Assembly (NCBI GenBank): GCA_019633425.1
Contig: WSUB01000173.1
Coordinates: forward strand, 1 to 64,000
Length of the DNA: 64,000 nt
Source of the DNA: Tulasnella sp. 424
Taxonomy: Eukaryota; Basidiomycota; Agaricomycetes; Cantharellales; Tulasnellaceae
Direction: 5' to 3'
Part shown: positions 1-11,420 of the stretch, in pieces
How positions within the stretch are numbered: position 1 is the stretch's first letter
Layout: each line of letters begins with the position of its first letter
Position numbers and translations under genes: made by a program
Notes under the pieces: generated by a model
Told to the model about the DNA's origin: nothing
What the model saw: only the letters and a program-made list of their open reading frames with translations
Databases searched by the model: none

Positions 1-584
1 ATGGAGGGCTAGAGAAAACAATGCATCCTTTTCTGGAATGTTTTGGCGAGTAGAAAATATATTGGCAAGTAATTGATACTTTGAGAATGTGATTTTCTGC
101 ACTGAATAAAATTTTCCAAAAAATTATTTCAGGAGAAAACTGGAGCTGAAATAGTGAGGAAGTAGAGAATAAAATGCCAGGAGATTCCATCCCACTTTTT
201 GCAGTACAGAAAGTCAAGTTAAGAAAAGCTCACAGAAGTTTATTGAACTGAAAATGTCTGGCATTGGCTTCCACATTTTTTGCATAGTGAGAAACTGATG
301 ATGCAAAATCACAATACCTTTCCACTGGAGAAAAGGATATGTAAAATGTGATAGACTATGCTTTACGTTTTTCGATTGGCTAAAATTCTGACTAAAAGGA
401 TCCATCATAGAATGAGAAGAGAAAAAATGTTTTGAAATAGTCTAAGTATTTTCTCTACAAGTCTGAAATGAAGAAGAAAATCTTCAGAATTACATTTGCT
501 GAGAAAGTGGTGGTGAAAGGGCCACCACCTCCAAGGATTTTCTCACACTAAGTCGCATGAGAAAATCGTGATTTGCTAGGGGTG
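1..584. mobile_element. MITE-1 copy, right part (left end outside window)
   Basis: AT-rich sequence full of gagaaaat words. It ends with the same ~60 bp terminus as the complete copies at 3521-4293 and 40754-41564: ccaccacctccaaggattt, then a tip reading gctaggggtg. The tip is followed by TTA (585-587), the same triplet that is duplicated around the copy at 3521. No coding capacity is seen. The left end lies before base 1, so the TSD cannot be checked. Confidence 0.8.
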
Positions 585-587
585 TTA

Positions 588-1736
588 AAGACTATCTGTA
601 TTATGCTGCCGTTCGATTGATCTCTCCTCCTATTTTTCTCTGTGTGTTTTCTCCTCTCTATCATGTATTCTATCTCTTTGCACTCTGGGCCGCATCGCGT
701 GGTGCAAGTGCAATTCATTGTCTGTGGTACGATTAATTTGGATTTGGTCTGGATCTCGAAAGCGCCTACTTCGCCTGCCCCACATCTCCCTGCATAGCTT
801 CATCCCCTTTACCTCCCCCCTCTTTCTCTTTAGCTCCCTCCTGCCCTGCCGGCTCTCGAGATACGTATTCTGCGATGTATGCTGCCAAAGCGCCTGCACG
901 GCGGTTTCGATCAATGCGTCCCAATGAACGGTTTCTCGCTCCTGCTGCTTGGACAAGACGATGCCTTATGTAATTGTGGTTTGCCTCGGTGAGCGCTTGC
1001 TCGTCCTTTTGCTGTATTTTGTATAGGGACCATGTTCCGTCACAACCTTCACACTCTTCACTCACCAGCATGGAATACATGATATGGCCGTGTACCGTCC
1101 CCCTTTCCTGCTCTTCTTCCGCCACCTCAAGCTTGACGTAGTGAGTTTGACGATCGGAACTCTCGCTTTCCGGCTGTGGTTCCATCTGTCGGCTGCCTCT
1201 TTCTGCTTTATGTGAGTGCTGCTGAGCGGTTTGGTGGGTTTGTTGATCTTATCCCCCCTTCTGTCATAGCTATAAGACCCTCCGCACATGCGTCGGTGCT
1301 TTGATCGCCTTGATGCGAGTCTCGTGAGTCTGTGTTTTTGCTCACCCGGAGGTTTGTGTTTTTGCTCACCTGCGAGTCTGTGCTTTTGCTCACCCGCAAG
1401 CTCGTGCTTTCGTTCATCCGCGAGTGTGTGTTTTCACTCACCTGTGAGTTTGTGCTCTTGCTCACCCACAGCTTTGTGCATTTTCTCGTCCACAAGTTTG
1501 TGTTTTCGCTCAGCCGCTGTGCTCGGTTTTCCGACTTCAATCCTTTCACTCAACTTAAAAAGATTCGATGCTTCACATCCCAACCCCACAAGTTCTCTCC
1601 AGTCCCTTCTTCTCGGTCTCTCAACACCCGCCGATTAATATTGTCAACCGTCACTGACCACCAACTGTGAGTTCGCTTCCGTCGCTCGTCATTAGTTGCT
1701 GCCCCAAACTGACTCCATTTAACGCTGAAGGTCAAC
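588..1736. other. No supported gene; flank of Helitron A with a minisatellite
   Basis: Several short open frames overlap on both strands, but none shows a recognisable domain or a convincing exon structure. The one clear structure is the 24-bp tandem repeat at 1324-1515, annotated separately. The stretch may be untranslated 5' sequence of the Helitron A gene that begins near 1737. Confidence 0.5.
1324..1515. repeat. 24-bp minisatellite, about 8 copies
   Basis: Eight diverged head-to-tail units of exactly 24 bp with a consensus near gtgagtctgtgtttttgctc plus acc(c/t). Because 24 is a multiple of three, frames stay open across the array on both strands. On the minus strand each unit gives an octapeptide like VSKSTDSQ; on the plus strand, peptides like CFCSPASL. 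Which frame, if any, is translated cannot be decided from sequence. Confidence 0.85.
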
Positions 1737-2443
1737 ATGGGGAACGGTTCTCTCAACTCACCATGGGCCATGCGGCTGCTGCCCAGCAATCGTCTTCGCT
1801 GGAACCGCCAATGCCCTCACTGCCACGTCACTCTCCTCACCAATGAAACTCCCGGCTTCTGCTGTGGCCGTAACGGTTCTCGTGTCGGAGATGTTGTCCC
1901 CCTTCCCGCTTTACCCCATTCAACACCTTCATCACCTCGCCCGACATTTCACCCGCTTCTCGCATTCTCAATCTCATGTTCTCCTTTGCCGCACTGGAAT
2001 CTACTGCGGAATTCCCTGCTACCCGCGGGCCCCCTGGATTCTTCACCGTTCAAGGACGCATTTACCACCGACTTTGCCCAAACCATCAGAGCTCCGGTAT
2101 TTGATGGCTACATGAGAGACCGGGCCCCATTCCCCCAATGGATCGACTCGCTTCCTGCACCTTGGACCACGGCTATGGCCAATGGGTTGCTCTGAGTCAA
2201 CCCGCTGGCTCGCCACCTCCAGCACCTCCGTCTCTTGCTACCGAACCACTTCCTGAACACCCAAATCGACTTGCGAGATGAAGGCACTGCGGCGATTGCC
2301 GCAATCATGGTTTACAACAACACCACCCTGGGTGATGTGGCACCACGCACTTTGGTGATCTCTCGCCGGGACGGTGTTGAACGATCCGTTCCAACAACAA
2401 GCTGCCTTTGGGAGCCTCTCGCGTACCCTCTCCTGTTCCCTCA

Positions 2444-2991
2444 CACCCCGAGCAAACCAACTTTTTCATCTATGGAAAACATTGTAGAAAACGCTCCTAG
2501 GGGAACCAATTTTCTCCGCAGTTTTCAACTTGTGGAAAACGGCTTGGAAAATTGTGACAGTTTTCCTGCTCTGAAAAATATTGGACAATTTTCCTGATGG
2601 TTTTTCGTTATGTATTTTGCATTTTCAACATGGGTGGAAAACTGCGCAACATTTTCAATCAGTGGAAAATGGTGCAGAAAAGTGGACAACATTTTCAATT
2701 GATGGAACTTTTCCTATACTGCTCCTTGCTTTTCAATGGAAAATTTTGTCCTCTTTTCCGCAACATTTTCCATCAGTGGAAAATCTTGTGCAGTTTTCCA
2801 CCCATGTTGAAAATGCAAAATACATAATGAAAAACCATCAGGAAAATTGTCCAATATTTTTCAGAGCAGGAAAACTGCCACAATTTTTCAAGCTGTTTTC
2901 CACAAGTTGAAAACTACAGAGAAAATTGGTTCCCCTAGGAGCGTTTTCTACAATGTTTTCCATGGATGAAAAAGTTAATTTGCTCGGGGTG
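2444..2991. mobile_element. MITE-2: 548 bp palindromic MITE in Helitron A
   Basis: Near-complete fold-back element. It starts CACCCCGAGCAAACCAACTT and ends with the inverted sequence (...ttgctcggggtg), and the two halves pair over most of their length. It is flanked by a 3-bp TSD TCA (2441-2443 and 2992-2994). Removing it with one TSD joins FPH to GTLGWG in one frame of the Helitron protein. Its halves match the two ends of the 6.06 kb element at 25538-31599, so it looks like a deletion derivative of that family. Confidence 0.92.
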
Positions 2992-3520
2992 TCATGGAAC
3001 TCTTGGGTGGGGTGTGGTAGGAGGAGATAATAGGGATCTTCGGCGGGAACTAGAGGTGCTTGACGATAATGTTGATGCTCCAACATCCCTTATTTGGCAC
3101 ACTCGAGCTTGCCTTCTTCGTGAACCACGGTTCGAGATATTCAGCCGTCTCACTTGCGAGTATGTTGTCGATCAGTGGACCCGGGAGCTGGATTGTCGTC
3201 TCAACTACATCGCCGTGAATCAAGCCCATATCCGCCAGCAGGACACCGAGCTGATGGGGGAGGATCGCATTCCTGACTCGGAAAACATCTTCCTGCGCGC
3301 GTCTTTCCTGGGAGCCCGCTGTTGGTGCTCGGAACGTGCTGCTGAAGCCCTCGCTGTGGCAGCTGGACTTGGAGTGCCCACTTTCTTCATCACGTTTGCA
3401 TGTAGCACCGACTGGCCTGAAATCACGGAACGCCTCCAGGGCAACCAAACCTTCGCTGATATCCCTGTTGTTGTTGCACGAGTCTTCAAGCAGAAACTCA
3501 CCCAACTCCTCGCCATCTTA

Positions 3521-4293
3521 CACCCCTAGCAAATCATGATTTTCTCATGTGACTTAGTGTGATAAAATCCTTGGAGGTGGTGGACCTTTCTCACAATTTC
3601 CTCAGCTAAGAAGATTACTTGAGTCATTTGCCAAGTTTTCCCACTTATGAGAAAATCTTCTTGTCAATTTTTAGGACTTTCATGCAAACTTTCAGCTACA
3701 TACAATTTTGGAGGTTTTGCTTCATAATTTCTGAAGATGAATATGTCGTGTCTGTCCTCAACTATGTTCAATTGGTTTTCCTGCAGCAGAAGGTGATTAT
3801 CAATTTCAACCTGCCTTTTCTCCCTTATTCAAGTATTTTAGTGGTTGGAAAGGCCTGAGAGCTTTCTGCAATCAATTTTCTACACTTAGGGAAAAGGCGC
3901 CAAAATTTTCTCATTTCATGGGAGAAAATGATGAATGCTTTTCTCTGCTGTTAGAAAATCTCTTGCGGAAAATTGTGATCATTTTCTACTTGAGAAATTT
4001 AAAGAAAACCTCAGAGCAATCACTGATTCCTTTCTTCCAACAGAATATGGGGAGAAAAGTGATCAGAAAATGCTTCTTGCTTTGACCACGAGAAAATGCT
4101 AGGTGATTTTCATTAAATCTATGGATCAACTAAAATGGCATAGAAAGTAAAGTGTGTTTTCATTTGAGTTTCTTTGAATGTGAGAAAATATCCGAGGAAA
4201 ACACTAGTGTAGTCTAGGGAAGAAAGTTGATAAGAAAGGTCCACCACCTCCAAGGATTTAATCACATGAGAAAATCACAGTTTGCTAGGGGTG
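3521..4293. mobile_element. MITE-1: complete 773 bp copy in Helitron A
   Basis: Tips CACCCCTAGCAAATCATGAT and its inverse (...tttgctaggggtg), with ~60 bp inverted repeats containing ccttggaggtggtggacc. It is flanked by TSD TTA (3518-3520, 4294-4296). The interior is AT-rich and non-coding. Removing it with one TSD restores the Helitron Rep frame (LLAIL joined to DNLFPNAG). The family has three copies in this window. Confidence 0.92.
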
Positions 4294-6959
4294 TTAGACA
4301 ACCTCTTTCCCAATGCAGGGAAACCTGTGTACGTCATGCACAGCACCGAGTTCCAGAAGTGAGGACTACCGCATGCCCACATTTTGGTCAAGTACAACCT
4401 CGACTGCGTTACCGCTGAAGACATCGATTCCATCATCTCCGCTGAACTCCCATCTGACCCCTCCGACTGTGAACTCGTCGAGAAGCTCATGCTCCACAAG
4501 CATCCTCGGCCTGACTGACCTCCCTCGACGTACTGCCAAAGGGAGGACGATGCCGGGATTCGGTCATGCCGCTTCCATTACCCCAAGCCCCTTCAGGCAG
4601 TCACAACCATCGACAACGAGGGCCGAGTTCAGTACCGTCGACGGAACCCCGGAGATGAGATCATGGTTCCGCATTGCCTCTCCCTCCTCAAGCGATTTGG
4701 CTGCCACATCAATTTCGAATGTGCCAACACATCGACGATTTTCCAATACCTGTTCAAGTACATTCATAAAGGTAACATCTTTCACGGCTTTGCTTCATGC
4801 CTTTTCTCACACACTGTTGCTGATCTTAGGTCCCAACCGGGCTTGGTTTTGAGTCGGAGTTGGCCCTGACGCCGAGCTGATCAATGAGATCGAGGACTAT
4901 GTCGCTGGGCGGTACCTCAGTGCGGGCAAAGCGACGTGGTGCATCTTGGGGTTTCACATAACCTGGAAGCAACCTGCCGTCTCGACTCTTCCTGTCCACC
5001 TCCCTCTCACAAGCCGGAATCAGCAATATCACCGTCGAGATGGGCTACAAAGCAAGATGTCGCTCCTCGACCGGTACCTCTGCTGTCCTTGAGGCCATTT
5101 TGTACGGAATGGCGAGCTATGCCTCTTCGCCGATCTGACCTACACGGAGTACTATCACTTCTTCCGCCTTCTCAAGTACACACCAGCACTCCTACAATGC
5201 CCCGGCCACTTTATGGAGGAAGGAACACCAGAAGGCAAGATTGTCATGATGGTAGTGCAGCGGACTCATTCAAATGATCACGTTGCTCGAATCCAACCGG
5301 TCCCTCCTTCGCAGGGAGAGCGATTCTACCTGCGGTCGATCTTAGTACACCGGCCGGTCTGCTCCTTTGTTGATGCTCGCACCGTGGATGGGCAGGTCTA
5401 CAACTCTTACCAAGAAGCGGCGGCTGCCCTCGGAATCTTCGCTGATCAAAACGAGGCCGAGTACGCAATGCACGAAGCTGTTGAATTGGCCCGAACACCG
5501 GCTTCTCTTCGCTACCTATATGTTCATCTCTTCGTCAACGACTCCGTGGTAAGACGTTCTTAGTCAACGCCATCTGCGACCGTCTTCGGGGGATGGGGAG
5601 AATCGTAGTTGCGACCGCCATGTCAGCCTCTGCTGCTCAACTGTATCCTGGAGGACGGACCGCACATTCCGCATTCAAGGTATGATTTATCATGCGTCAT
5701 CCTGCTATGAACACCTCTTCTGACTGTCTCTGTTAGATTCCCGTCAACGATCGGAGTGAACTGCTCGAGTCCCCGATCGAGCCAGGAAGCCCATCGTCTG
5801 AACTCCTCGTCCAAGCTTCGGTCTTGATTTGGGACAAGGCACCCATGGCAAACAAGGCGACACTTGCATGCACCGATAACCTCCTACGGCTTATCATGCA
5901 GCGTCCAGACGTACCGTTTGGGGGTAAAATACTCATACTCCTTGGCGACTTCCGACAGACGTGCCCGGTGATACCGCACGGGAGCCGAGCTCAAGTAGTC
6001 GAAGCCTCCATTCGTTCTTCACACCTCTGGCACCTGTTCCATATTCGACACCTTGTTACTCCAATCCAAAACGCTGGCGACCTTGAATATGCCGAGTTTG
6101 TGGATGCCATTGGAGACGGAGCTGGCCCTGAAGTGGAGATGGATCTCCTGCCGACGATGAACGAAGCTGGGGGGGTCGTCAATTTTGTCTATCCTCCTGA
6201 GGTCTTGGTGGCACCTGAAGCTTGCCTGACCCGAAGCATTCTAGATCTCGCTCCGACACACGCACAAGTTAATAAATACAACACGGAGATAAAGAGTCGC
6301 CTGGAGGGAATGGATCACACGTACCTCTCTGCCGATACACTGAAAGAAGTGGACAACCTCGACTTGGAGCCGGATCAAGCCATCCTGGACTTTGTTGCTC
6401 GGCACACACCTCCAGGTCTGCCCGATGCCCAACTTGTGCTGCAAAAAGGAGCGATTGTGCGCTTGATGCGTAACTTCTCTATTGAAAGAGGGTTGGTGAA
6501 GAACATGAGGGCGGTGGTGGCGGATGTAGGGAATCGTCTAGTGACCGTGCGCCGCTTAGTGGCCGCTGGGGGGGTCAATCACTTGACGAAGAGCTCATCC
6601 TGATTCCTCACATCACATTCAGCCACCCCCTCCCTTCGGGTCACACTCTCCAGCGCAAGCAATTTCCGCTGGCTTTGGGGTACGCGACCACATTCAACAG
6701 CTGTCAGGGCCTAACACTGGACCGTATGGGGATCGATCTCACCAAGCCGGTCTTCTCTCATGGTCAGCTGTACACGGCGTTGTCTCGGATTAAGTTAAGG
6801 GGACATGGGCTTGGACTGCTTTCGCTCGGACAGAGTAGAGTATTGAATGTAACTTATCCTGAGATCCTTATATAAATAATATGATTAACATCAATTGTTG
6901 CGCGAGTTCGACTCAGAGCTGGAGCAGACACCGGAGCAATGCGTAGGAACTCCCTTGTA

Positions 6960-7551
6960 AGTACAAAGACTTTGGTGTGTTATCTCCTTCCAGGAAAGTA
7001 GTGAAAACCCCACTTGGGCATCTTCAGCAAGGTCCTAGCCCACTCACACACACAAATTGTACGATAACCGAGATATTTCACCATATAACTACTGATTATA
7101 CATAGAGCAGTGACTTTTATTATTAGAGACCTGGGCGCTATGAGCTTTGGGCTCTCAAGCCTCATAGACTCTGCCCTTTCCCCCCCATATCTGGAATAGA
7201 GCCCATAACGCCCCCCTACCTCGGCGAATCTCGCCCAAAAGCCCTCAAAATATGTATATACCATATCCGAGCCTTATCCGGGCGTTGGATGGACTGGATA
7301 GGCTCATATAGGCTCATTTAGCCTTTGGGATCCCCCTCCTCCACCTAACTCCGCTCTTCGCCTGTGCCCCAGTGAGAGAGGTATATCTCCCTCAATTATC
7401 AACCGATTCCTTTCATTCTTTCAGTAGAATATTCGCTTTAATTATTATATTTGGAATAGATAGTATTTACAGAGAGATATAGAGAGAAAGGGGGAAAATC
7501 TAATAATATGCAACATACAAATTGAAATTATATACAATAAGTCTTTGTACT
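6960..7551. mobile_element. Small TIR element with TA flanks
   Basis: The 13-bp perfect terminal inverted repeat AGTACAAAGACTT is flanked on both sides by TA (6958-6959 and 7552-7553). The ~590 bp interior is AT-rich with no convincing ORF. A TA duplication with short TIRs fits a non-autonomous Tc1/mariner-type element, but there is no second copy in the window to confirm its limits. Confidence 0.6.
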
Positions 7552-7553
7552 TA

Positions 7554-9198
7554 CTCTAGTTTTTTATCGACTTAGGTTGGTGAAGGTTTGATGACAAGAG
7601 GTGGGGTGGGTGTTGAGATGCGGTTGGGGGGGTCACCGACGTCAACAGACACGTCGACAGGGTGTGGCGTGCTGAAGAGCGATGGGGGCCAGTGTGGAAG
7701 GGGGATGTGGCAACAGTCCCTGAGTGTTGATGGGCTCCCGGGTCTTCTTGCACCAAGAGACCTTTGCCGGACGTGACCCACGAACCCTTTTGTCGCGGAT
7801 CTCCTGGCGGATCCCCCCGTAGGTGAGTTTCTTCTCTTGTTAGAGAGAAGTACGCACCGTGCAGGCCACTCTAACTAGAGGCACGGTTGCTACAAATCAG
7901 GTGGATACTAGCTATCGCTGTAGGTCTCGGAACATCTCCGGATAACGTTCCGCGTGCACAAATATACCTTACAGAATGCTTAGCGCGTCTCCGGAGGTTA
8001 ATCCGAATCCCGGGTGCAGCTGGTACTGCCCTAAAAATGGTATTTTGCCTATAGTTCACTCAATTCTTGGAATCTCGCTACGCTAAGACCACGTACAGAA
8101 AGCTATAAATTAGCTCTATCTAACGGTGTCATTAGTGAGTCATAATTCCCTCTTTTGGACCTCCTAAACCGAGAAAGTAGAATCCGAACATCCGGATCCC
8201 ACGCCTCACTGCTTCCTTTGTGCAGCTGTTGGAAGCCCCCACCCGTAGATAAAAATAGAATAAATATATTCTATTATTTGTACCCTGTCTACGCACATTT
8301 CTAGCTAATTAATTTGGTTCCTAATTAAATAATTAGTGGGGATCTAATAATTAGTTACTTCTTTCAATTAGTATTCCGCACGGCGATTCCCGTTCCCACG
8401 CCTTGCTTGCGCTACCGACCTGCCTATGCTTAACATCTATACCCATGCACAGGGTCTATGTGGAGTACAAGGGTTTAAGGGTACAGCATCGTAGCCATGC
8501 TATCTACAACTCTGTATGGTACTCCTCTGAACTCTATGTTACTCTATGTGTTCTCTGTGTAGGCTAACTCATGTCCCTAAGGCATCCAGAGAGCCTCAGT
8601 GAGTCTGCGAGAATACCGTGGTCTGTAGTAATCCCTCATTGCTTCAGCAACTCAATTAAGCCACAAGTAACAAAGCAGAATTAGATTCAGGCAGACTCAA
8701 AAGCTACTGTAGACAGATATAATCATTGAGGCTAGCAAATGAGGTGATATAGAACTGATGATAATTACCAAATGAAGAGGCCCCTTCACGTTCATCAGTA
8801 ATATCTGCTGCTCCTTCGATGGTGGGTGCCAGCGGACAAGGGTGGATAATCATCTTGGAGTCAACAACATGACCGCCACGTACATTAGTCAGGTTGAACC
8901 AGACTCCACTCTCGCAAGATGGGGCTGCGCGCCCTCTCGAAGAGAGTCTGGTACGGAGTTTCATGGCAGCCCTATTTGGTCAGATAAAGGGTCTTTTACT
9001 CGCGACGCGATGCTGCCCACGGATTATAAATCAAGGGCACTTTCCCTTATTTGGCTAGTAGCTCTAAGTGTTTATTTGATCGGTTAGTATAGAATTCACC
9101 GGACAGTCACAGGTGGGGCACTCTTGCATTTCATTTTTGCCTGCTCATTGCCACTCTCCATGTCGTCAGTGGCCAGTTGTCCCGAAGTGGGCGTTACA
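7554..9198. other. No supported gene (AT-rich, possibly an old repeat)
   Basis: Only short open frames with no recognised motifs. One minus frame at 8704-8964 (86 codons) reads through but matches nothing I know. A small perfect palindrome of AATAGAATA arms lies near 8253-8275. An unrecognised LTR element or other decayed repeat is possible, but I saw no paired termini. Confidence 0.4.
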
Positions 9199-9561
9199 TG
9201 TCAGAGTCGAGGTCGAGATCGAGATGTCAGGCGAGGCGCTTCAATATCGAGAGTCAAGAGATACTAGAGATGTCGATGTTTTGCAAGGTAGATAAGAGGC
9301 GGAATGAGGAACAGACCTCCTCATTCCGTTCAGTTAATATAGTAACGAGAGTGGAGGTGATGACTAAAGCAACGAGGATACATGAGGCGCTGACTGAGGA
9401 TACATGAGGCGCTGACTGAAGATACATGAGGCGCTGACTGAAAGAGTGGAGGCGACGCGTCAGCTAAAGAATGGAGACAACGCGTCAGCTAGGGAGTGGA
9501 GATAAGATATGATAATGGAAGTGAGATAAGATAATGGAATGGTGAGGATGTGGTCATCACA
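9199..9561 (-). repeat. Solo LTR of the Gypsy C family
   Basis: It begins tgtcagagtcgaggtcgaga and ends ggtcatcaca, like the LTR at 37625-37980. It contains the same gaggcggaatgaggaaca and cctcctcattccg hairpin. No internal region is attached. Flanks ttaca and tcaca look like a 5-bp TSD with one mismatch, so this is probably an LTR-LTR recombination product. An internal run of about three 24-25 bp units (gatacatgaggcgctgactg) lies at about 9372-9445. Confidence 0.85.
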
Positions 9562-9681
9562 TCACAGACAGCCCATCTGTCCCTTTCAGTCATCCCTCTC
9601 TCAACCCCAACACTCACCCGTGGGTTCATGCCCTCATATGTAACCAGCTCAGCTACCCAATCCCACAAAAGTTGCACTCCT

Positions 9682-11420
9682 TACCGGCACAGACCTCTTT
9701 GCAATCGTCCGTACAGGTGGAGGAAAATCTGTATTACTACAAGCAACCATGGCTGCTGTACAAGCAAAGGCAGAGCTCGCAGCGATGACGCATTCTCAGT
9801 CAAAGATAAAGCGAAAAAAAGGCATTCTTTGCGTTCCAACAAAAGTCCTTGCAAATGAACAGGTTGGAGCGTTGCTATGCCCCAACGGCACCTTACTTAC
9901 AAGCATGTTCATAGGCAAAGGTTGCAGGAAAACACAGAATCAGAGCAATCGCTATCCACGAGGACTCCTTGGCAGCAGCAAAGTGTATGAAGCCCCCACG
10001 GAACCTATTCCAAGAAGTAGTACAAGACAAATGGGACTTGATTGTAGTCAGCCCTGAAATGATGCAAGAAACCGCGTTCACTCATTGTCTCCTCAATAAA
10101 CGCGTGATATCCTCCATTGGATGGGTATTTATCGATGAACCGCACCTCGCTATCAACTGGTCATTTCAGAACAAGCTGCGCAGCCGGATCGGGGATTCAG
10201 CAGTCGCTTGGGCAGCGTACACCGCAACGATAGCCCCAGGTGCCCCCTTGCAAAAGCTGAAGAAGGTCCTCAGCTTTACCGATGGGCATTACAAGTCGAT
10301 TAGAATGCCAGTGGATCGCCCAGAGATCAAGTACATGCCAGAGTTTTTCAGACATCCGCACACTGGAATGGACATTCCTGACATTGGCTGGTTAATCCCA
10401 TCTAAAGCAAAAGCGGCGGCCGACATTCCTTAGTGTCTTGTGTGCTGCGAGTTGATCAAAAACATCATTCGAGTCGTCAACTACCTCAGCATCCTTGTTG
10501 GGCCGACTATCGCCAAACAACTTACCAGTGGATTGCGGATCATCATGCCTTTCCACTCGCAGCTAACCAAGGAGACGCGCACGGCGGCATTGGAGGGATT
10601 TCGGAGTGGTGAGGTTCGGCTTTTAGTGATGTCGGATTGTGGTATGGTGGGGTTGGATCTCGATGCCCATACTATCGTCATATTTGACATTCCTCGAACA
10701 CTTTCCGAACTGATCCAGTGGATTGGTCGAGTTGGACGACGCGGACCTGCAACCGCATTCATCTATGCACCTGACTGGATGCGGATTGAAGGAGAGGATG
10801 AGCTTCAGGGGAAGGATGGAGCGAAGCCCATGGCACCTACCACCTTGCAGAATCGTCAGGATCGACGTGCAAAGTATGAAGACGCCGTGATTCGGTTCTT
10901 CAATGCGACCTGGATAATGTGCCCACATCGCATTAATGCCATACACTGGGGGGACATCAATCCAGAAGAGGCCTGCACACCGCCCCCACGGTGTTGCAAT
11001 CAGCACGAACGCGACAACTCCCACTTTGCTGAAGTTGCGTCACAGGCCGCTCAAATGACGAAGAAGTCAGTAAAGCAAATCCTCCCTAAATCACAAGGAG
11101 ACTACTTGCCTTTGGACTCTGAACAGCAGCGCCAACTCTTCAGCACATTTGTCCAGTGGCACAAAATGAGGTGGTGGGAGAATCACCAAGGAAATCTCCT
11201 CCTAACGGACGTATTTTTCCTTCGGGACAGGCTTCTTTCCCGGCTGTGCAATAGCTCCATCTTTTGCTGGATTTCAAGCGGTTTGAGATGATAATGGTTG
11301 AGTGGGATGCGCTGGAAACCGAGGGTCGATCCTTGTACAAGTTGGCTCACGGTCCAGACCTCCCACTTTGCATTAGGCATCCTGGATGTTCAACGGAGTT
11401 TGCACGGCAATTCAAAAGAT
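9682..11420 (+). pseudogene. RecQ-like DEAD/H helicase, decayed
   Basis: Superfamily 2 helicase relic. Visible motifs: I, TGGGKSVLLQ (about 9709-9740); Ia, CVPTKVLANEQ (about 9830-9862); II, FIDEPHLAINWS (DEPH in place of DEAH, about 10130-10165); the C-terminal lobe MPFHSQLTKE (about 10545-10575), FRSGEVRLLVMSD and LIQWIGRVGRRGPA (motif VI, about 10710-10755). A cysteine/tryptophan-rich tail follows, ending near 11420. Lesions: frame changes around 9900-9960, a TAG at 10431-10433, and a late frame break near 11280. The N-terminus before motif I is missing, next to the solo LTR. RecQ paralogues are frequent in fungal repeats and subtelomeres; whether this copy came from a mobile element is not shown here. 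Confidence 0.75.

Larger units (their letters stand above)
1737..6875 (+). pseudogene. Helitron A RepHel (HUH Rep + PIF1-like helicase), broken
   Basis: Rolling-circle transposase-helicase of a Helitron. In order: an N-terminal CPHC...FCCG cysteine box (about 1815-1870); the PLLFPHG segment, split by a MITE at 2441-2994; the Helitron_like_N region (2995-3517), split again by a MITE at 3518-4296; the HUH motif GLPHAHIL (about 4363-4386); the tyrosine motif YLFKYIHKG (about 4747-4772); and a PIF1-type helicase with GDFRQTCPV and a C-terminal SCQGLTLDRMGIDL...YTALSR block (about 6700-6795). Two GT-AG introns are visible, 4772-4829 and 5680-5736. Lesions: TGA at 4360-4362 just before HUH; TGA near 4849; a frame break inside Walker A (about 5540, GKTFLVN follows in another frame); Walker B DE changed to DK (WDKAPM, 5827-5850); a frameshift near 6590. 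Termini (TC...CTRR) were not located. Confidence 0.88.

Noticed and set aside
4772..4829. Insertion or frameshift in the Helitron A Rep gene
   Set aside because: It has GT...AG ends, the usual length of local introns, and joins HKG to PNRAW, so it is an intron.
7554..9198. An LTR or LINE element
   Set aside because: No paired TG...CA ends, no poly-A tail, and no RT or gag motif in any frame.
9372..9448. CRISPR-like array (three ~25 bp repeats)
   Set aside because: Units are head-to-tail without spacers, lie inside an LTR, and the genome is fungal.
9682..11420. Calling the RecQ-like gene a telomere-linked helicase
   Set aside because: No telomeric repeats in the window and no array of the known subtelomeric type; motif content alone does not show this.
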